From: Chloroflexota bacterium
Lineage (GTDB): Bacteria; Chloroflexota; Dehalococcoidia; Lucifugimonadales; UBA3495
Assembly: GCA_002721995.1 (NCBI GenBank)
Contig: PBMF01000018.1
Coordinates: forward strand, 34,011-71,586
Direction of reading: 5' to 3'
DNA length: 37,576 bases
A program made the translations under genes and the position numbers. Shown here in pieces: positions 22,129 to 30,277 of the stretch. How positions within the stretch are numbered: the first letter of the stretch is position 1; every line of letters starts with the position of its first letter. The notes under the pieces were generated by a model. The model saw only the letters and a list, made by a program, of their open reading frames with translations, did no database searches and was not told the origin of the DNA.

Positions 22129-23120
22129 CAGGTCTTTCCCCCGGCTTCTTCTATTAACTTGACTAGGTTGGTGGCGGCGGCCTCGGGCTCGTCGGCTAGG
22201 GCCACGGCGGCGGTGAGGCAGATGGCGTCGGCCCCGGCTTCCACCACCGATGTGATGTTCTCGGCGTTGAGCCCGCCGATGGCCACAAGGGGAGTTTTGG
22301 CCGTGTCCTTGGCCAGCCGCAACTGCTCCACTCCCCGTGGCGGACGGCCCGTATTCTTGCCAGTGGTGTTGGTCTGGAAGATGGCGCCGAAGGCCACATG
22401 GTCGGCGCCCATATCCTCGGACTCGGTCAGTTGTTCCAGCTCCCGGTTGGAGCGGCCAATCAACTGGTGCTGGGCCAATACCCGGCGGGCCTGGTCCACA
22501 GGCAGGTCGGTCTGGCCGATGTGCAGTCCCGCCGAACCGACCACCGAAGCCAGGTCGGCATGGTCGTTGATTATCAGTGAAGCGCCAGACTCCTGGCATA
22601 GCTTCTGCAGGCTCTGGGCCAAGGGCAGCTGTTCGCCCTTGTCGCGGAACTTGTCCCGCAGCTGGAGCATGCTGGCCCCGCCGCGGATGGAAGCCATGGC
22701 GATGTCCAAGGGGTCGCGTCCGCCGGTGACCTTCGGGTCGATTATCACGTACAAGCCCCGCACCAAATCAGCCCTGTCGTGCCGGGCCAGGGCGCCGAGC
22801 TGGGTGATGAGATCATCCAGGATGCGGGTTATCCCGGCCAGGGTCTCCCAGCCAAGGGGATTGGCCGAGGACGACTCGTCCAAGAGCGACATGGTGTTTC
22901 GGGCCAAAGTCACCAGTTGCAGGGCATCTTGGGCGCTGGCCGGAGGTCCGTCGTCGGTCTCTGCCAGCGCTGAGGGCGAGGGCATGGCGGGCAGCACTTC
23001 CCGCAGACTTTCCAGTCCTGAAATGGATGACTGAACGGGTGGAACGAAGCGCGAGGCGGCTTCTAAACATTGGAAAAGTACCTGGTAATGGCTCTGGCTG
23101 GGTCCGCCAGATGAGGTCAT
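22128..23120 (-). CDS. thiE: Thiamine-phosphate synthase with extra N-terminal domain
   Basis: 330 aa. Residues ~122-330 are a complete ThiE TIM barrel: LYVIIDPKV, the pyrimidine/pyrophosphate site LQLRDK, LIINDHADLA, GLHIGQTDLP, HVAFGAIFQT and VAIGGLNAENI. It joins HMP-pyrophosphate and thiazole phosphate. Residues 1-~120 are an additional mostly helical region with no ThiD2 signature (no DANLNRAREGLR-type motif) and not recognised. ThiE alone is usually ~210 aa. ATG 23120 overlaps the upstream FmdB stop by 4 nt and its own stop overlaps the translin start, so these form one tightly coupled operon. Confidence 0.92.
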   Translation of the reverse strand: MTSSGGPSQSHYQVLFQCLEAASRFVPPVQSSISGLESLREVLPAMPSPSALAETDDGPPASAQDALQLVTLARNTMSLLDESSSANPLGWETLAGITRILDDLITQLGALARHDRADLVRGLYVIIDPKVTGGRDPLDIAMASIRGGASMLQLRDKFRDKGEQLPLAQSLQKLCQESGASLIINDHADLASVVGSAGLHIGQTDLPVDQARRVLAQHQLIGRSNRELEQLTESEDMGADHVAFGAIFQTNTTGKNTGRPPRGVEQLRLAKDTAKTPLVAIGGLNAENITSVVEAGADAICLTAAVALADEPEAAATNLVKLIEEAGGKT

Positions 23121-23455
23121 AGGTCCAAGCCCTTGGGGGTCTCACCGGAGCGGGCGGCGTCGATGTTGTCGCGGATGGTCTGGGGCATATCCATCCCGTA
23201 CTTCTCAAAGGCGGACTCAACGCCTCGGCCGATGTTGCGCGGGTTATTGTAATAGCCCGGAGACCCTTCGCTGCCCGCCGAGAAATTCTCGTGGACCGAA
23301 CCCACGGTCTTGCCCATGGAGAATGACGACATCCGCCGCTCCATATCCGTGCTCTGGCAGTGGGTACAGACCGGGTCCAACTGGCTGTTGATGGACCTTA
23401 CGAAGAAGGAAGAAACGCCGGAACAATCTTGGCAGCGGTATTCGTAGGTGGGCAT
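23117..23455 (-). CDS. FmdB-family zinc-ribbon protein, copy 1
   Basis: 112 aa. N-terminal zinc ribbon MPTYEYRCQDC with second knuckle PVCTHCQS (two CxxC pairs, ~8-33), followed by a less conserved region containing ERRMSSFSMGKTVGS. FmdB proteins were named for a regulator of formamidase; most act in unknown ways. It is the second of two adjacent FmdB genes (5-nt gap) and overlaps the thiE start by 4 nt. Confidence 0.85.
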   Translation of the reverse strand: MPTYEYRCQDCSGVSSFFVRSINSQLDPVCTHCQSTDMERRMSSFSMGKTVGSVHENFSAGSEGSPGYYNNPRNIGRGVESAFEKYGMDMPQTIRDNIDAARSGETPKGLDL

Positions 23456-23460
23456 GGCGG

Positions 23461-23775
23461 TTAGGAGTCCCTCATCTCGCGGCGTTCCCGGTTGAATTCC
23501 GGGGTTACTTGGCCGCCCATCTCCTTTTTGATGCGGCCCATGTGGGCGTCGATGCTGGCGGGACTGCTCTCGTCCACGTCGCGGGAGGTCTCACCGCTGG
23601 GCGCCCAGTTCAGGCTGTCGCCCCAGGCGGGCCGGAAGGAGAACTTGGAGACCAAACGCTGCATGTTGGCGCTCTGGCAGTGTTCGCACTCGGGTTGTTT
23701 TTCGTCCGACCAACTGCGGAACAGGACGGAAGTGACCTCCTGGCAGTCGTCGCAGCGGTATTCGTAGAGCGGCAA
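23461..23775 (-). CDS. FmdB-family zinc-ribbon protein, copy 2
   Basis: 104 aa. Zinc ribbon MPLYEYRCDDC and PECEHCQS, then MQRLVSKFSFRPAWG, as in the neighbouring copy, and a charged tail. TTG start at 23775 with GGAAG upstream. First gene of the minus-strand run fmdB-fmdB-thiE-translin; a weak TAAAAT -10 lies near 23813-23818. It diverges from polA. Confidence 0.83.
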   Translation of the reverse strand: MPLYEYRCDDCQEVTSVLFRSWSDEKQPECEHCQSANMQRLVSKFSFRPAWGDSLNWAPSGETSRDVDESSPASIDAHMGRIKKEMGGQVTPEFNRERREMRDS

Positions 23776-23884
23776 GGGTCTTCCTTATCATGCGGAGTCG
23801 AGAAGCTGGAATCATTTTAGCATGGGCTGGTGCAAAGCCCGGTTAATGACGGCCGCCAGGCGCACAGTTAAGGGGTGCCTAATG

Positions 23885-23890
23885 TATAAT
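23885..23890 (+). promoter_or_regulatory. -10 box of polA
   Basis: TATAAT preceded by ATG, 57 nt before the polA ATG, in the divergent gap with the FmdB operon. No good -35 at 16-18 nt. Confidence 0.5.
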
Positions 23891-23947
23891 GCTGCCACCA
23901 ACGTCGTCTGTTTCCAAGGCTGGCGGCGGACCTGCTGAGGTGCCTCC

Positions 23948-26767
23948 ATGGCGGAAGAACAATCCCACACTCTGCCCCTGTTCGGCGACGAGGAAGTTGG
24001 CCCTGCTGAGCAAGCCGAAACCGCTGCAAAGCCCTTAGAACGCCAGCCTTTGCTGATGATCATGGACGGCCATGCCATGGTGCACCGGTCGTTTCGCGCC
24101 ATCTCCACCCAACGGCACCTGACGGTGAACGCCACCGGCGAAGACGTGACCGGCGTGTACGGTTTCACCAACGTATTTCTAAGGGCGCTCCAGGACTGGA
24201 ACCCCGCCTACTGCGCCATCGCATTCGATACCTCAGTCCCGACCTTCCGGCACAAGCAGTTCGAGGAATATAAAGCCCAGCGTGAGTCGACGCCCGAGGA
24301 GTTGCGCCCCCAGTTCGGGCGGGTCAAAGAACTGATGGAATCCTTCGGCGTGGCGGTCTATGAACTGGAGGGCTGGGAAGCTGACGACGTGATTGGCACT
24401 CTCTCCGCCCAGGCCGAGAAGATGGGCCTGGACTCGGTGATTCTCACCGGAGACCGGGACACCTTCCAGCTCATTTCGCCCAAGGTCAAAGTGGACCTCG
24501 CCTCCAGCATCCAGGACCGGCGGGTCTATGACGAAGCCGAACTCGCCGAGCGGTATTCGGGTCTGACCTCGGCCCAGCAGCCCGACTTCAAAGCTCTATT
24601 GGGCGACAGCTCGGACAACATTCCCGGGGTGCCCAAGGTCGGGGAGAAGACGGCCATTACGCTGTTGAACGACTACAAGAACCTGGAGGGCATCTACGAG
24701 CACATCGATGAGGTCTCCCGGCCAAGCGTCAAGCAGTCGTTGGAGGAGTTCAAAGAGCGGGCCTTTTTCAACCGGGAAATAATGACCATAGATCGGAACA
24801 GCCCGGTGGAGTTGGACTTGGAGCGGGCCAAGTTCGGGGAGTTCGACCGCGACGCCGTGGTGAAGTTCATGACCGAACTGGAGTTCTTCACCATCATCCC
24901 GCGCATCCCCGAGACCGATTCCTCCCAGGGTACGTCCACTGCGGCGGACTCTCCGATCCAGGCCCCCGGCGAAGGCGCCGATTACACGGTGGTCCGCACC
25001 AAAGAACAATTGGCCCAACTGGTGGCGGCGCTGAAGGACGCAGGGAGATTCTCCTTTGACACCGAGACCACGGGCCTGGACGCCGTGCAGTCCGGCTTGG
25101 TGGGGCTGAGCTTCTCCACCGAGCCCTCCGTCGCCTGGTATGTGCCTGTCGGACACTCTGAAGGCGAACAACTCCCCATGGAAGAGGTGCTGGCCGAACT
25201 GCGGCCCCTGTTAGAATCGCCGGACATCAGCAAGTGCGCCCACAACGCCAATTACGACATGACAGTGCTGGCCAGCCACGGCATCATCTGCCAGGGCGTG
25301 GACTTTGACACGATGGTGGCCGCCCACCTGCTGAGCAGGGGACAACTGGGTCTGAAGAACCTGGCGCTGGACGTGTTGGGCCAGGAGATGACGCCCATCA
25401 CCGAGTTGATCGGCACGGGTCGGAAGCAGATCACCTTCGACCAGGTGGACATCGACCAGGCCGCACCCTACGCCGCCGCCGACGCCGACATGACCGGCCG
25501 GCTGCGTGAAGCATTTGAAGAGCCCATCGTCAGGGATGGCCTATCCTCGCTGATGACCGACTTGGAGATGCCCCTGGTGCCTGCCTTGGTGACCATGCAG
25601 CGTCACGGCATCAAGCTGGACACGGCGCTGCTGCGGGAGATGTCCGATGACCTGAGCCAGCAGATGGGCCAGGTGGAAGAAGAGCTATACAAGTCCATCG
25701 GCCACACGGTGAACATCAACTCGCCCCAGCAATTGAGTGACCTGCTTTTCAAGGAGATCGGGCTGCCCAAGACCAAGCGCACCAAGACCGGCTTCTCCAC
25801 CGACGCCAATTCCCTGGAGAGTCTCAAAGGTCTGCACCCGGTGGTGGACCAGATACTGGAGTACCGCCAGGTGTCCAAGCTCAAGTCAACCTATGTGGAC
25901 GCACTGCCCGACATGGTGAACCCTGGCACGGGACGGGTGCACACCAGCTACAACCAGACGGGTTCCGCCACCGGGCGCATGTCCAGCAGCGATCCCAACC
26001 TGCAGAATATTCCCATCCGCACCGAGTTGGGCCGCCAGGTGCGCCGGGCCTTCGTCGCCGAGGGCGCGCCGGACTGGCTCTTGTTCTCCGCCGACTACTC
26101 CCAGATCGAGCTTCGGGTGCTGGCCCACATATCCAAGGACCCCGGCCTTTTGGAGGCCTTCCAGCGGGGCGAGGACATCCACGCCTCCACGGCGTCCCTG
26201 ATGTTCGACGTGCCGTTGAACGATGTCGATTCGGAACAACGCCGCATCGCCAAGGTACTGAATTTCGGGGTCATCTACGGCCTATCTCCCCACGGCATCT
26301 CCCAGCAGACCGGGTTCAGCCGGGAGGAAGGCGCCTCCTTCATCGAGACCTACTTCGCCAAGTACCCCGGCATCAACCAGTACCTGGAAGAGGTGAAGGC
26401 CAAGGCCAGGGCCGAGCAGTATGTGGAGACCCTGCTGGGACGCCGCCGCTACCTGCCCGACATCAACAGCTCCAACTTCAACGTCCGGGGCGGGGCGGAA
26501 CGGATGGCCATCAATATGCCCATCCAGGGCACTGCAGCCGACATCATGAAGCTGGCCATGATCCGGGTGCAAAAGCGCCTCGAGGAAGAGAATCTGGAGA
26601 CCAAGATGCTGCTCCAGGTGCACGATGAACTGGTCTTCGAGACTCCCAAGGAAGAGATGGACGCCCTCAGGGACCTGGTCTTCGACGAGATGCCCGGCGC
26701 CATGGACCTGGATGTGATCCTGAAGGTGGATGCCAAATGGGGCATCACCTGGGGCGACATGGAATAA
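23948..26767 (+). CDS. polA: DNA polymerase I
   Basis: 939 aa, full length. The 5'-3' flap nuclease domain (~34-305) shows DGHAMVHRSFRA, EADDVIGTL, TGDRDTFQL and GDSSDNIPGVPKVGEKTA. A proofreading 3'-5' exonuclease looks active: D371/E373 in FDTETTG, HNANYDMTVL, and YAAADADMT. Polymerase motifs: A with D716 (DYSQIELR), B helix RRIAKVLNFGVIYG (from ~765), C with H892-D893-E894 (VHDE). It carries about 30 extra residues at the N-terminus before LLMIMDGHA. ATG at 23948. Functions in Okazaki-fragment processing and repair synthesis. No gene-order signs of transfer. Confidence 0.98.
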   Translation: MAEEQSHTLPLFGDEEVGPAEQAETAAKPLERQPLLMIMDGHAMVHRSFRAISTQRHLTVNATGEDVTGVYGFTNVFLRALQDWNPAYCAIAFDTSVPTFRHKQFEEYKAQRESTPEELRPQFGRVKELMESFGVAVYELEGWEADDVIGTLSAQAEKMGLDSVILTGDRDTFQLISPKVKVDLASSIQDRRVYDEAELAERYSGLTSAQQPDFKALLGDSSDNIPGVPKVGEKTAITLLNDYKNLEGIYEHIDEVSRPSVKQSLEEFKERAFFNREIMTIDRNSPVELDLERAKFGEFDRDAVVKFMTELEFFTIIPRIPETDSSQGTSTAADSPIQAPGEGADYTVVRTKEQLAQLVAALKDAGRFSFDTETTGLDAVQSGLVGLSFSTEPSVAWYVPVGHSEGEQLPMEEVLAELRPLLESPDISKCAHNANYDMTVLASHGIICQGVDFDTMVAAHLLSRGQLGLKNLALDVLGQEMTPITELIGTGRKQITFDQVDIDQAAPYAAADADMTGRLREAFEEPIVRDGLSSLMTDLEMPLVPALVTMQRHGIKLDTALLREMSDDLSQQMGQVEEELYKSIGHTVNINSPQQLSDLLFKEIGLPKTKRTKTGFSTDANSLESLKGLHPVVDQILEYRQVSKLKSTYVDALPDMVNPGTGRVHTSYNQTGSATGRMSSSDPNLQNIPIRTELGRQVRRAFVAEGAPDWLLFSADYSQIELRVLAHISKDPGLLEAFQRGEDIHASTASLMFDVPLNDVDSEQRRIAKVLNFGVIYGLSPHGISQQTGFSREEGASFIETYFAKYPGINQYLEEVKAKARAEQYVETLLGRRRYLPDINSSNFNVRGGAERMAINMPIQGTAADIMKLAMIRVQKRLEEENLETKMLLQVHDELVFETPKEEMDALRDLVFDEMPGAMDLDVILKVDAKWGITWGDME

Positions 26768-26804
26768 CACCCCCTTACCCCCATAGACGTAGAAGAGGAC
26801 TCAA

Positions 26805-27683
26805 TTGGAACTGTTTCGCAGCTTTATATTTGTGCCCGGCAACCGGGCCAACATGTTGGAACGCGCCCGTAATTTCAACTCCGACGTCATAATGGTCGAC
26901 CTGGAAGACTCGGTGCCCCCCGGCGAGAAAGAGACCGCCAGGGAGATGGCCAAGGAGTGGGTGCCGGCCCTGAAGAAGGAAGGCAAGCGGGTGATGGTGC
27001 GGGTGAATTCCCTGGACACCGGCCTGACGAGACAGGAATTGGAGGCCGTGGTGTCGCCTGACCTGTACGGCATCAGTCTGGGGAAGGTGGAGTCCACCTG
27101 GAACATGCGGGACGCCGATCGGATGCTGAGTTCAATAGAACACCTGGCCGGAGTTGAACCCGGTTCCATCAAGATGGTCGCCTGGGCGGAGACCGCAAGC
27201 GCTCTGGTGGACGCCCGAGACATCGCCACCGCCTCCAAAAGGGTGGTTGCCCTGGCCTTTGGCGCCGAGGATTTCACCAACGACATGGGAATCGAACGTA
27301 CAGATACGGGGGAGGAGGTCCGGGTGCCCCGCTCTCTGGTGCCGGTGGCCGCCCGCGCTGCCAACGTGGCGTCCTTGGATTCGCCCTTTGTGCTATTCCA
27401 AGACCCCGACGCGCTGCGGGCCGACGCCCAGAGGGCCCGACAGATGGGATATACCGGCAAGTTTGCCATCCATCCCGCCCAACTGGACATAATAAACGAT
27501 ACCTTCAGCCCATCCGCTGAGGAGATCGCCTATGCCCGCCAGATAATGGCGGCCTGGGAAGAGGCGAAAGCCGCCGGCCGAGGCTCTCTGGCCATGGACG
27601 GCCGGATGGTCGATGTGCCGGTGGTGAAACGGGCCCAGAACCTGCTGGCCTTCGCCGACGCGGTTGAGGCCCAGGGCCGGTAG
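26805..27683 (+). CDS. HpcH/HpaI aldolase / citrate lyase beta-like CoA-ester lyase
   Basis: 292 aa TIM-barrel lyase of the CitE/malyl-CoA lyase class. Signatures: RSFIFVPGNRANMLERA (5-21), VDLEDSVPPGEK with the metal/base acids (~31-42), VRVNSLDTG with substrate Arg (~66-74), KMVAWAETASAL (~123-134) and AFGAEDFTNDMG (~149-160), FAIHPAQLDIIN near the C-terminus. Start TTG 26805 with GAGG. Next to polA and folB on the plus strand; function probably unrelated to them. Substrate could be malyl-, citramalyl- or beta-methylmalyl-CoA. Confidence 0.9.
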   Translation: MELFRSFIFVPGNRANMLERARNFNSDVIMVDLEDSVPPGEKETAREMAKEWVPALKKEGKRVMVRVNSLDTGLTRQELEAVVSPDLYGISLGKVESTWNMRDADRMLSSIEHLAGVEPGSIKMVAWAETASALVDARDIATASKRVVALAFGAEDFTNDMGIERTDTGEEVRVPRSLVPVAARAANVASLDSPFVLFQDPDALRADAQRARQMGYTGKFAIHPAQLDIINDTFSPSAEEIAYARQIMAAWEEAKAAGRGSLAMDGRMVDVPVVKRAQNLLAFADAVEAQGR

Positions 27684-27694
27684 CTAGCACAGCC

Positions 27695-28078
27695 ATGAGC
27701 AGCGAATTTTCCCGAGATGACCGTATAGTCCTGGAGGGCATGCGCTTCTACGGGTTCCACGGTGTTAACCCCGAAGAACGTGTGCTGGGCCAGGAGTACG
27801 TGGTGGACCTCACGGTTGAGATGGACCTGGGCCCTGCTGGAGAGTCGGACCGGCTGGAGGACACCGTCAGCTACGCCCACATCTACCGTGCCGTGAAGGA
27901 CGTGATGGAGGGCGAACCCAAGAACCTGCTGGAGGCCGCGGCCCAGGCCGTAGCCGACCGGGTTTTGGCCGAGTTCTCGGTGGACTCGGTTGGGGTGCGG
28001 GTCAAGAAGCCCCACCCACCCATACGAGGTTCGGTCATCGAAAACGCCACGGTGGAGATTTACCGCAACCGCGGCTAG
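27695..28078 (+). CDS. folB: Dihydroneopterin aldolase
   Basis: 127 aa. Folate pathway enzyme cleaving 7,8-dihydroneopterin to hydroxymethyl-dihydropterin. Conserved LEGMRFYGFHGVNPEER (13-29) with the catalytic Glu region, LEDTVSYAHIY, LLEAAAQAVADRVL and KKPHPPIRG with catalytic Lys. Slight N-terminal extension MSSEFSRDD. 11 nt after the lyase gene, so likely co-transcribed. No other folate gene is in the window, apart from a pterin dehydratase at 31736. Confidence 0.94.
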   Translation: MSSEFSRDDRIVLEGMRFYGFHGVNPEERVLGQEYVVDLTVEMDLGPAGESDRLEDTVSYAHIYRAVKDVMEGEPKNLLEAAAQAVADRVLAEFSVDSVGVRVKKPHPPIRGSVIENATVEIYRNRG

Positions 28079-28107
28079 GCCGCTCCAGAACTTTGAGGGG
28101 GAGCCAG

Positions 28108-28674
28108 ATGAAGGTCCACGACTACCACGCCGGCAACCGGCAGATGCAGGACAAGTTCGGCACCCGGAAGCTGGCCGACCGGATGGCGGAGCGGGCCAGC
28201 GAGGTTATCTCCGATGATGCCCGCGGGATGATAGAGCGGGCTGAAATGTTCTTCCTAGCCACCTGCGACGAACGGGGACTGCCCACGTGCTCCTACAAGG
28301 GCGGCGCCCCGGGATTTGTCCGGGTTCTGGACGAGTCCACCATCGCCTTCCCCAACTACGACGGCAACGGCAAGTACCAGTCCATGGGGAACCTGCTGCA
28401 GAACCCCAACGCCGGCCTGCTGTTCATCGACTTTGAAAACCAGTCTAGATTGCGGCTCCAAGGCGCGGTGTCCATCGACGATGACGACCCGCTTTTGGGT
28501 GAGTATCACGAGGCCCAGTTCATCGTCCGGCTGAAGGTCACGGAAGTCTACCCCAACTGTCCACGTTATATCCCCAAGATGACCCAGGTGGAGCCGTCGG
28601 TGTATATACCGAAAGCGGGGCGGGAGACGCCTCAGCCGCGCTGGAAGAGCAGGCCTGAGTATCAGGTGGATTAG
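28108..28674 (+). CDS. Pyridoxamine 5'-phosphate oxidase-family (FMN-binding split barrel) protein
   Basis: 188 aa from ATG 28108, chosen because GGGGGAG lies just upstream; an earlier TTG at 28093 overlaps that site. Split-barrel signatures: ARGMIERAEMFFLATCDERG (~31-50), SYKGGAPGFVRVLDEST, NYDGNGKYQSMGNLLQNPNA (~83-102) and LLFIDFENQSRLRLQGAV. A C-terminal YPNCPRYIPK block typical of the family follows. Probably binds FMN; may act on a small oxidised substrate or F420/heme. Ends before a bidirectional terminator. Confidence 0.88.
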   Translation: MKVHDYHAGNRQMQDKFGTRKLADRMAERASEVISDDARGMIERAEMFFLATCDERGLPTCSYKGGAPGFVRVLDESTIAFPNYDGNGKYQSMGNLLQNPNAGLLFIDFENQSRLRLQGAVSIDDDDPLLGEYHEAQFIVRLKVTEVYPNCPRYIPKMTQVEPSVYIPKAGRETPQPRWKSRPEYQVD

Positions 28675-28680
28675 ACAAAG

Positions 28681-28714
28681 AGAGCCCCGGCCCGACATAT
28701 CGGACCGGGGCTCT
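28681..28714. terminator. Bidirectional terminator (PNPOx-like versus cupin)
   Basis: AGAGCCCCGG (28681-28690) pairs with CCGGGGCTCT (28705-28714); the loop contains CCGA/TCGG. Between convergent genes, core shared with terminators at 16886 and 29530. Confidence 0.88.
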
Positions 28715-28735
28715 TGGTTACGCGCGGGGTGTGTC

Positions 28736-29095
28736 CTATTGGGCGGCGGTGATGGTTATGTGGGACATGTAGGAATTGGCCTTGGCCCCGTGCCAGTGGT
28801 TCTCGCCTTCCAACACGTGGACAATGTCGCCGACGGTGATCTCCTGTTCGTGGTTCTCGTCGGCCACCATGCCGACGCCCGCGGTGACGACCAAAATCTG
28901 GTCGCTCTTGTGGGTATGCCAGCCGGTGGTGGCGCCCCGCTCGAAGTTCACGATGCTGCTTTCAAAGTGCTTGCTGGCGCCTTCGGGAAGGATGGGCTGC
29001 CGGCTGCGCTTCACATCACCGCCGGTCCAACCGGGGATGGGGGTGGCCGTGGCGATGGGCACAGTCTCGATTTCGCCGATTCGGATTACTTTCAT
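28736..29095 (-). CDS. Cupin-domain protein
   Basis: 119 aa single cupin barrel. Motif 1 supplies H60, H62 and Q66 (TGWHTHKSDQILVV); motif 2 supplies H100 or H102 (GENHWHGA), a metal site of the usual cupin type. First ~40 residues are a short lead-in with PGWTGGDVKR. ATG 29095 with AGGAGG. It is convergent with the PNPOx-like gene. Enzymatic or sugar/auxin-binding roles cannot be separated. Confidence 0.88.
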   Translation of the reverse strand: MKVIRIGEIETVPIATATPIPGWTGGDVKRSRQPILPEGASKHFESSIVNFERGATTGWHTHKSDQILVVTAGVGMVADENHEQEITVGDIVHVLEGENHWHGAKANSYMSHITITAAQ

Positions 29096-29249
29096 GACGT
29101 CCTCCTGGGTCCAATTGGAATTCAGTCACGATAATACACCCGGTGTCCAGCGCCCGTGCCCCTCTCGATACGTCTGCCGTAGGCACGCCTTGGTTGTTTG
29201 AGCGTGGCCGGTGTGTTAATGTGGAACACGTCCAATAAAGAAAAAACGG

Positions 29250-29255
29250 TATAAC
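29250..29255 (+). promoter_or_regulatory. Possible -10 box of rpmB
   Basis: TATAAC, 47 nt before the rpmB ATG, in the divergent gap with the cupin. No clear -35. The leader has no strong Shine-Dalgarno (AAAG only). Confidence 0.4.
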
Positions 29256-29302
29256 TTGCCGCCTGGCCACGGTCCGAAGCGGCAGCCAAAGAGTCAAAAG
29301 AT

Positions 29303-29509
29303 ATGCGCTGTGAAATTTGTCTAAAGTCCGGCATGAGCGGCAACAACGTCAGCCACTCCATGCGTCACACCAAAACCCGGTTCAAGGCCAACGTCCACAA
29401 GCAGACGCTGATGCGCGACGGAAAACCGGTGAAGGTCAAGCTGTGCAGCCGTTGCCTGCGGTCCCTGCACAAGTCCAAGAAGGTCCAAAAGGCCTTCGCC
29501 GCTCTCTAA
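29303..29509 (+). CDS. rpmB: 50S ribosomal protein L28
   Basis: 68 aa. Zinc-ribbon form with C3/C6 and C48/C51 (MRCEIC, LCSRCLRS). Central basic VSHSMRHTKTRFKANVHKQ (two adjacent blocks ~16-35) contacts 23S rRNA. Standalone gene with a strong terminator 21 nt after its stop. Confidence 0.97.
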   Translation: MRCEICLKSGMSGNNVSHSMRHTKTRFKANVHKQTLMRDGKPVKVKLCSRCLRSLHKSKKVQKAFAAL

Positions 29510-29529
29510 TCAACCAACCCTAGGAACAC

Positions 29530-29567
29530 AAAAAGCCCCGGTCCGAATCATCGGACCGGGGCTTTTT
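29530..29567. terminator. Bidirectional terminator (rpmB versus rpe)
   Basis: A perfect 17-bp inverted repeat, 29530-29546 and 29551-29567, loop ATCA, core GCCCCGGTCCGA, A5/T5 ends. Convergent genes share it. Confidence 0.94.
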
Positions 29568-29593
29568 CTTATCCGAAAGCTGAAAGCGACCGC

Positions 29594-30277
29594 CTAAAAC
29601 GCCGAGGCGATGCAGCCGCGCATCCCCTTCATGGCCTCGGGGATCGTCTCCTGGTTGTTGAAGATTGCGGAGCCTGCAACCAGGATTGTTGCGCCGGCTT
29701 TCACCGAATCGATGGCCGTGTTGTCGGCCTTTATCCCGCCGTCCACCTCTATCTGGGTGTCGTAGTTGCCCTGGTCGATGATTCCCTTCAGCCGTCGTAT
29801 CTTGTCCAGGCTCTGGGGGATGAAAGACTGGCCGGCGGCGCCGGGGTTTACCGACATCACCATCACCATGTCCAGCATCGAAAGCACGTCTTCCACGGCG
29901 CTGACCGGAGTGCCTGGGTTGATGGCTACGCCAACGGGGTTGCCCATGTTCCTGATACGGGACACGGTGCGGTGCAGGTGACCGCAGGCTTCGGCGTGGA
30001 CAAGCACCTGGTCGGTCTCAACCTTGGCGAAGGTAGAAAGCAGGTTCTCCGGCTCCTGGATCATCAGGTGGATGTTCAGCGGGACATCGGTGTTGGCTCT
30101 GATGGCATCGACCACCACCTCGCCGAAGGATATGGCCGGCACAAACATGCCGTCCATCACGTCCACATGGATTAGGTCGGCGCCGGCGTCGGTGACCGCC
30201 CGCACCTGGCGGCCCAGGTCGGCGAAGTCGGCGGACAGCACGGAGGGGGCTATCAGCACCCTGGCCTCAGAAACCAT
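29594..30277 (-). CDS. rpe: Ribulose-phosphate 3-epimerase
   Basis: 227 aa TIM barrel interconverting ribulose 5-phosphate and xylulose 5-phosphate. Signatures: IAPSVLSADFADLG (9-22), metal H37/D39 in LIHVDVMDGMFVP (35-47), INIHLMI-like NIHLMIQEP, HAEAC, MSVNPGAAGQSFIP, IEVDGGIK with catalytic Asp, and the phosphate loop VAGSAIF. ATG 30277 overlaps the argH stop by 11 nt, so translation is coupled. Next to a strong terminator. Confidence 0.96.
   Translation of the reverse strand: MVSEARVLIAPSVLSADFADLGRQVRAVTDAGADLIHVDVMDGMFVPAISFGEVVVDAIRANTDVPLNIHLMIQEPENLLSTFAKVETDQVLVHAEACGHLHRTVSRIRNMGNPVGVAINPGTPVSAVEDVLSMLDMVMVMSVNPGAAGQSFIPQSLDKIRRLKGIIDQGNYDTQIEVDGGIKADNTAIDSVKAGATILVAGSAIFNNQETIPEAMKGMRGCIASAF

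Noticed and set aside
22129-22599. Longer N-terminus for the translin-family protein
   Set aside because: The extra residues are Arg/Gly/Pro-rich shadow of thiE; the ATG at 22128 overlaps the thiE stop as expected in an operon.
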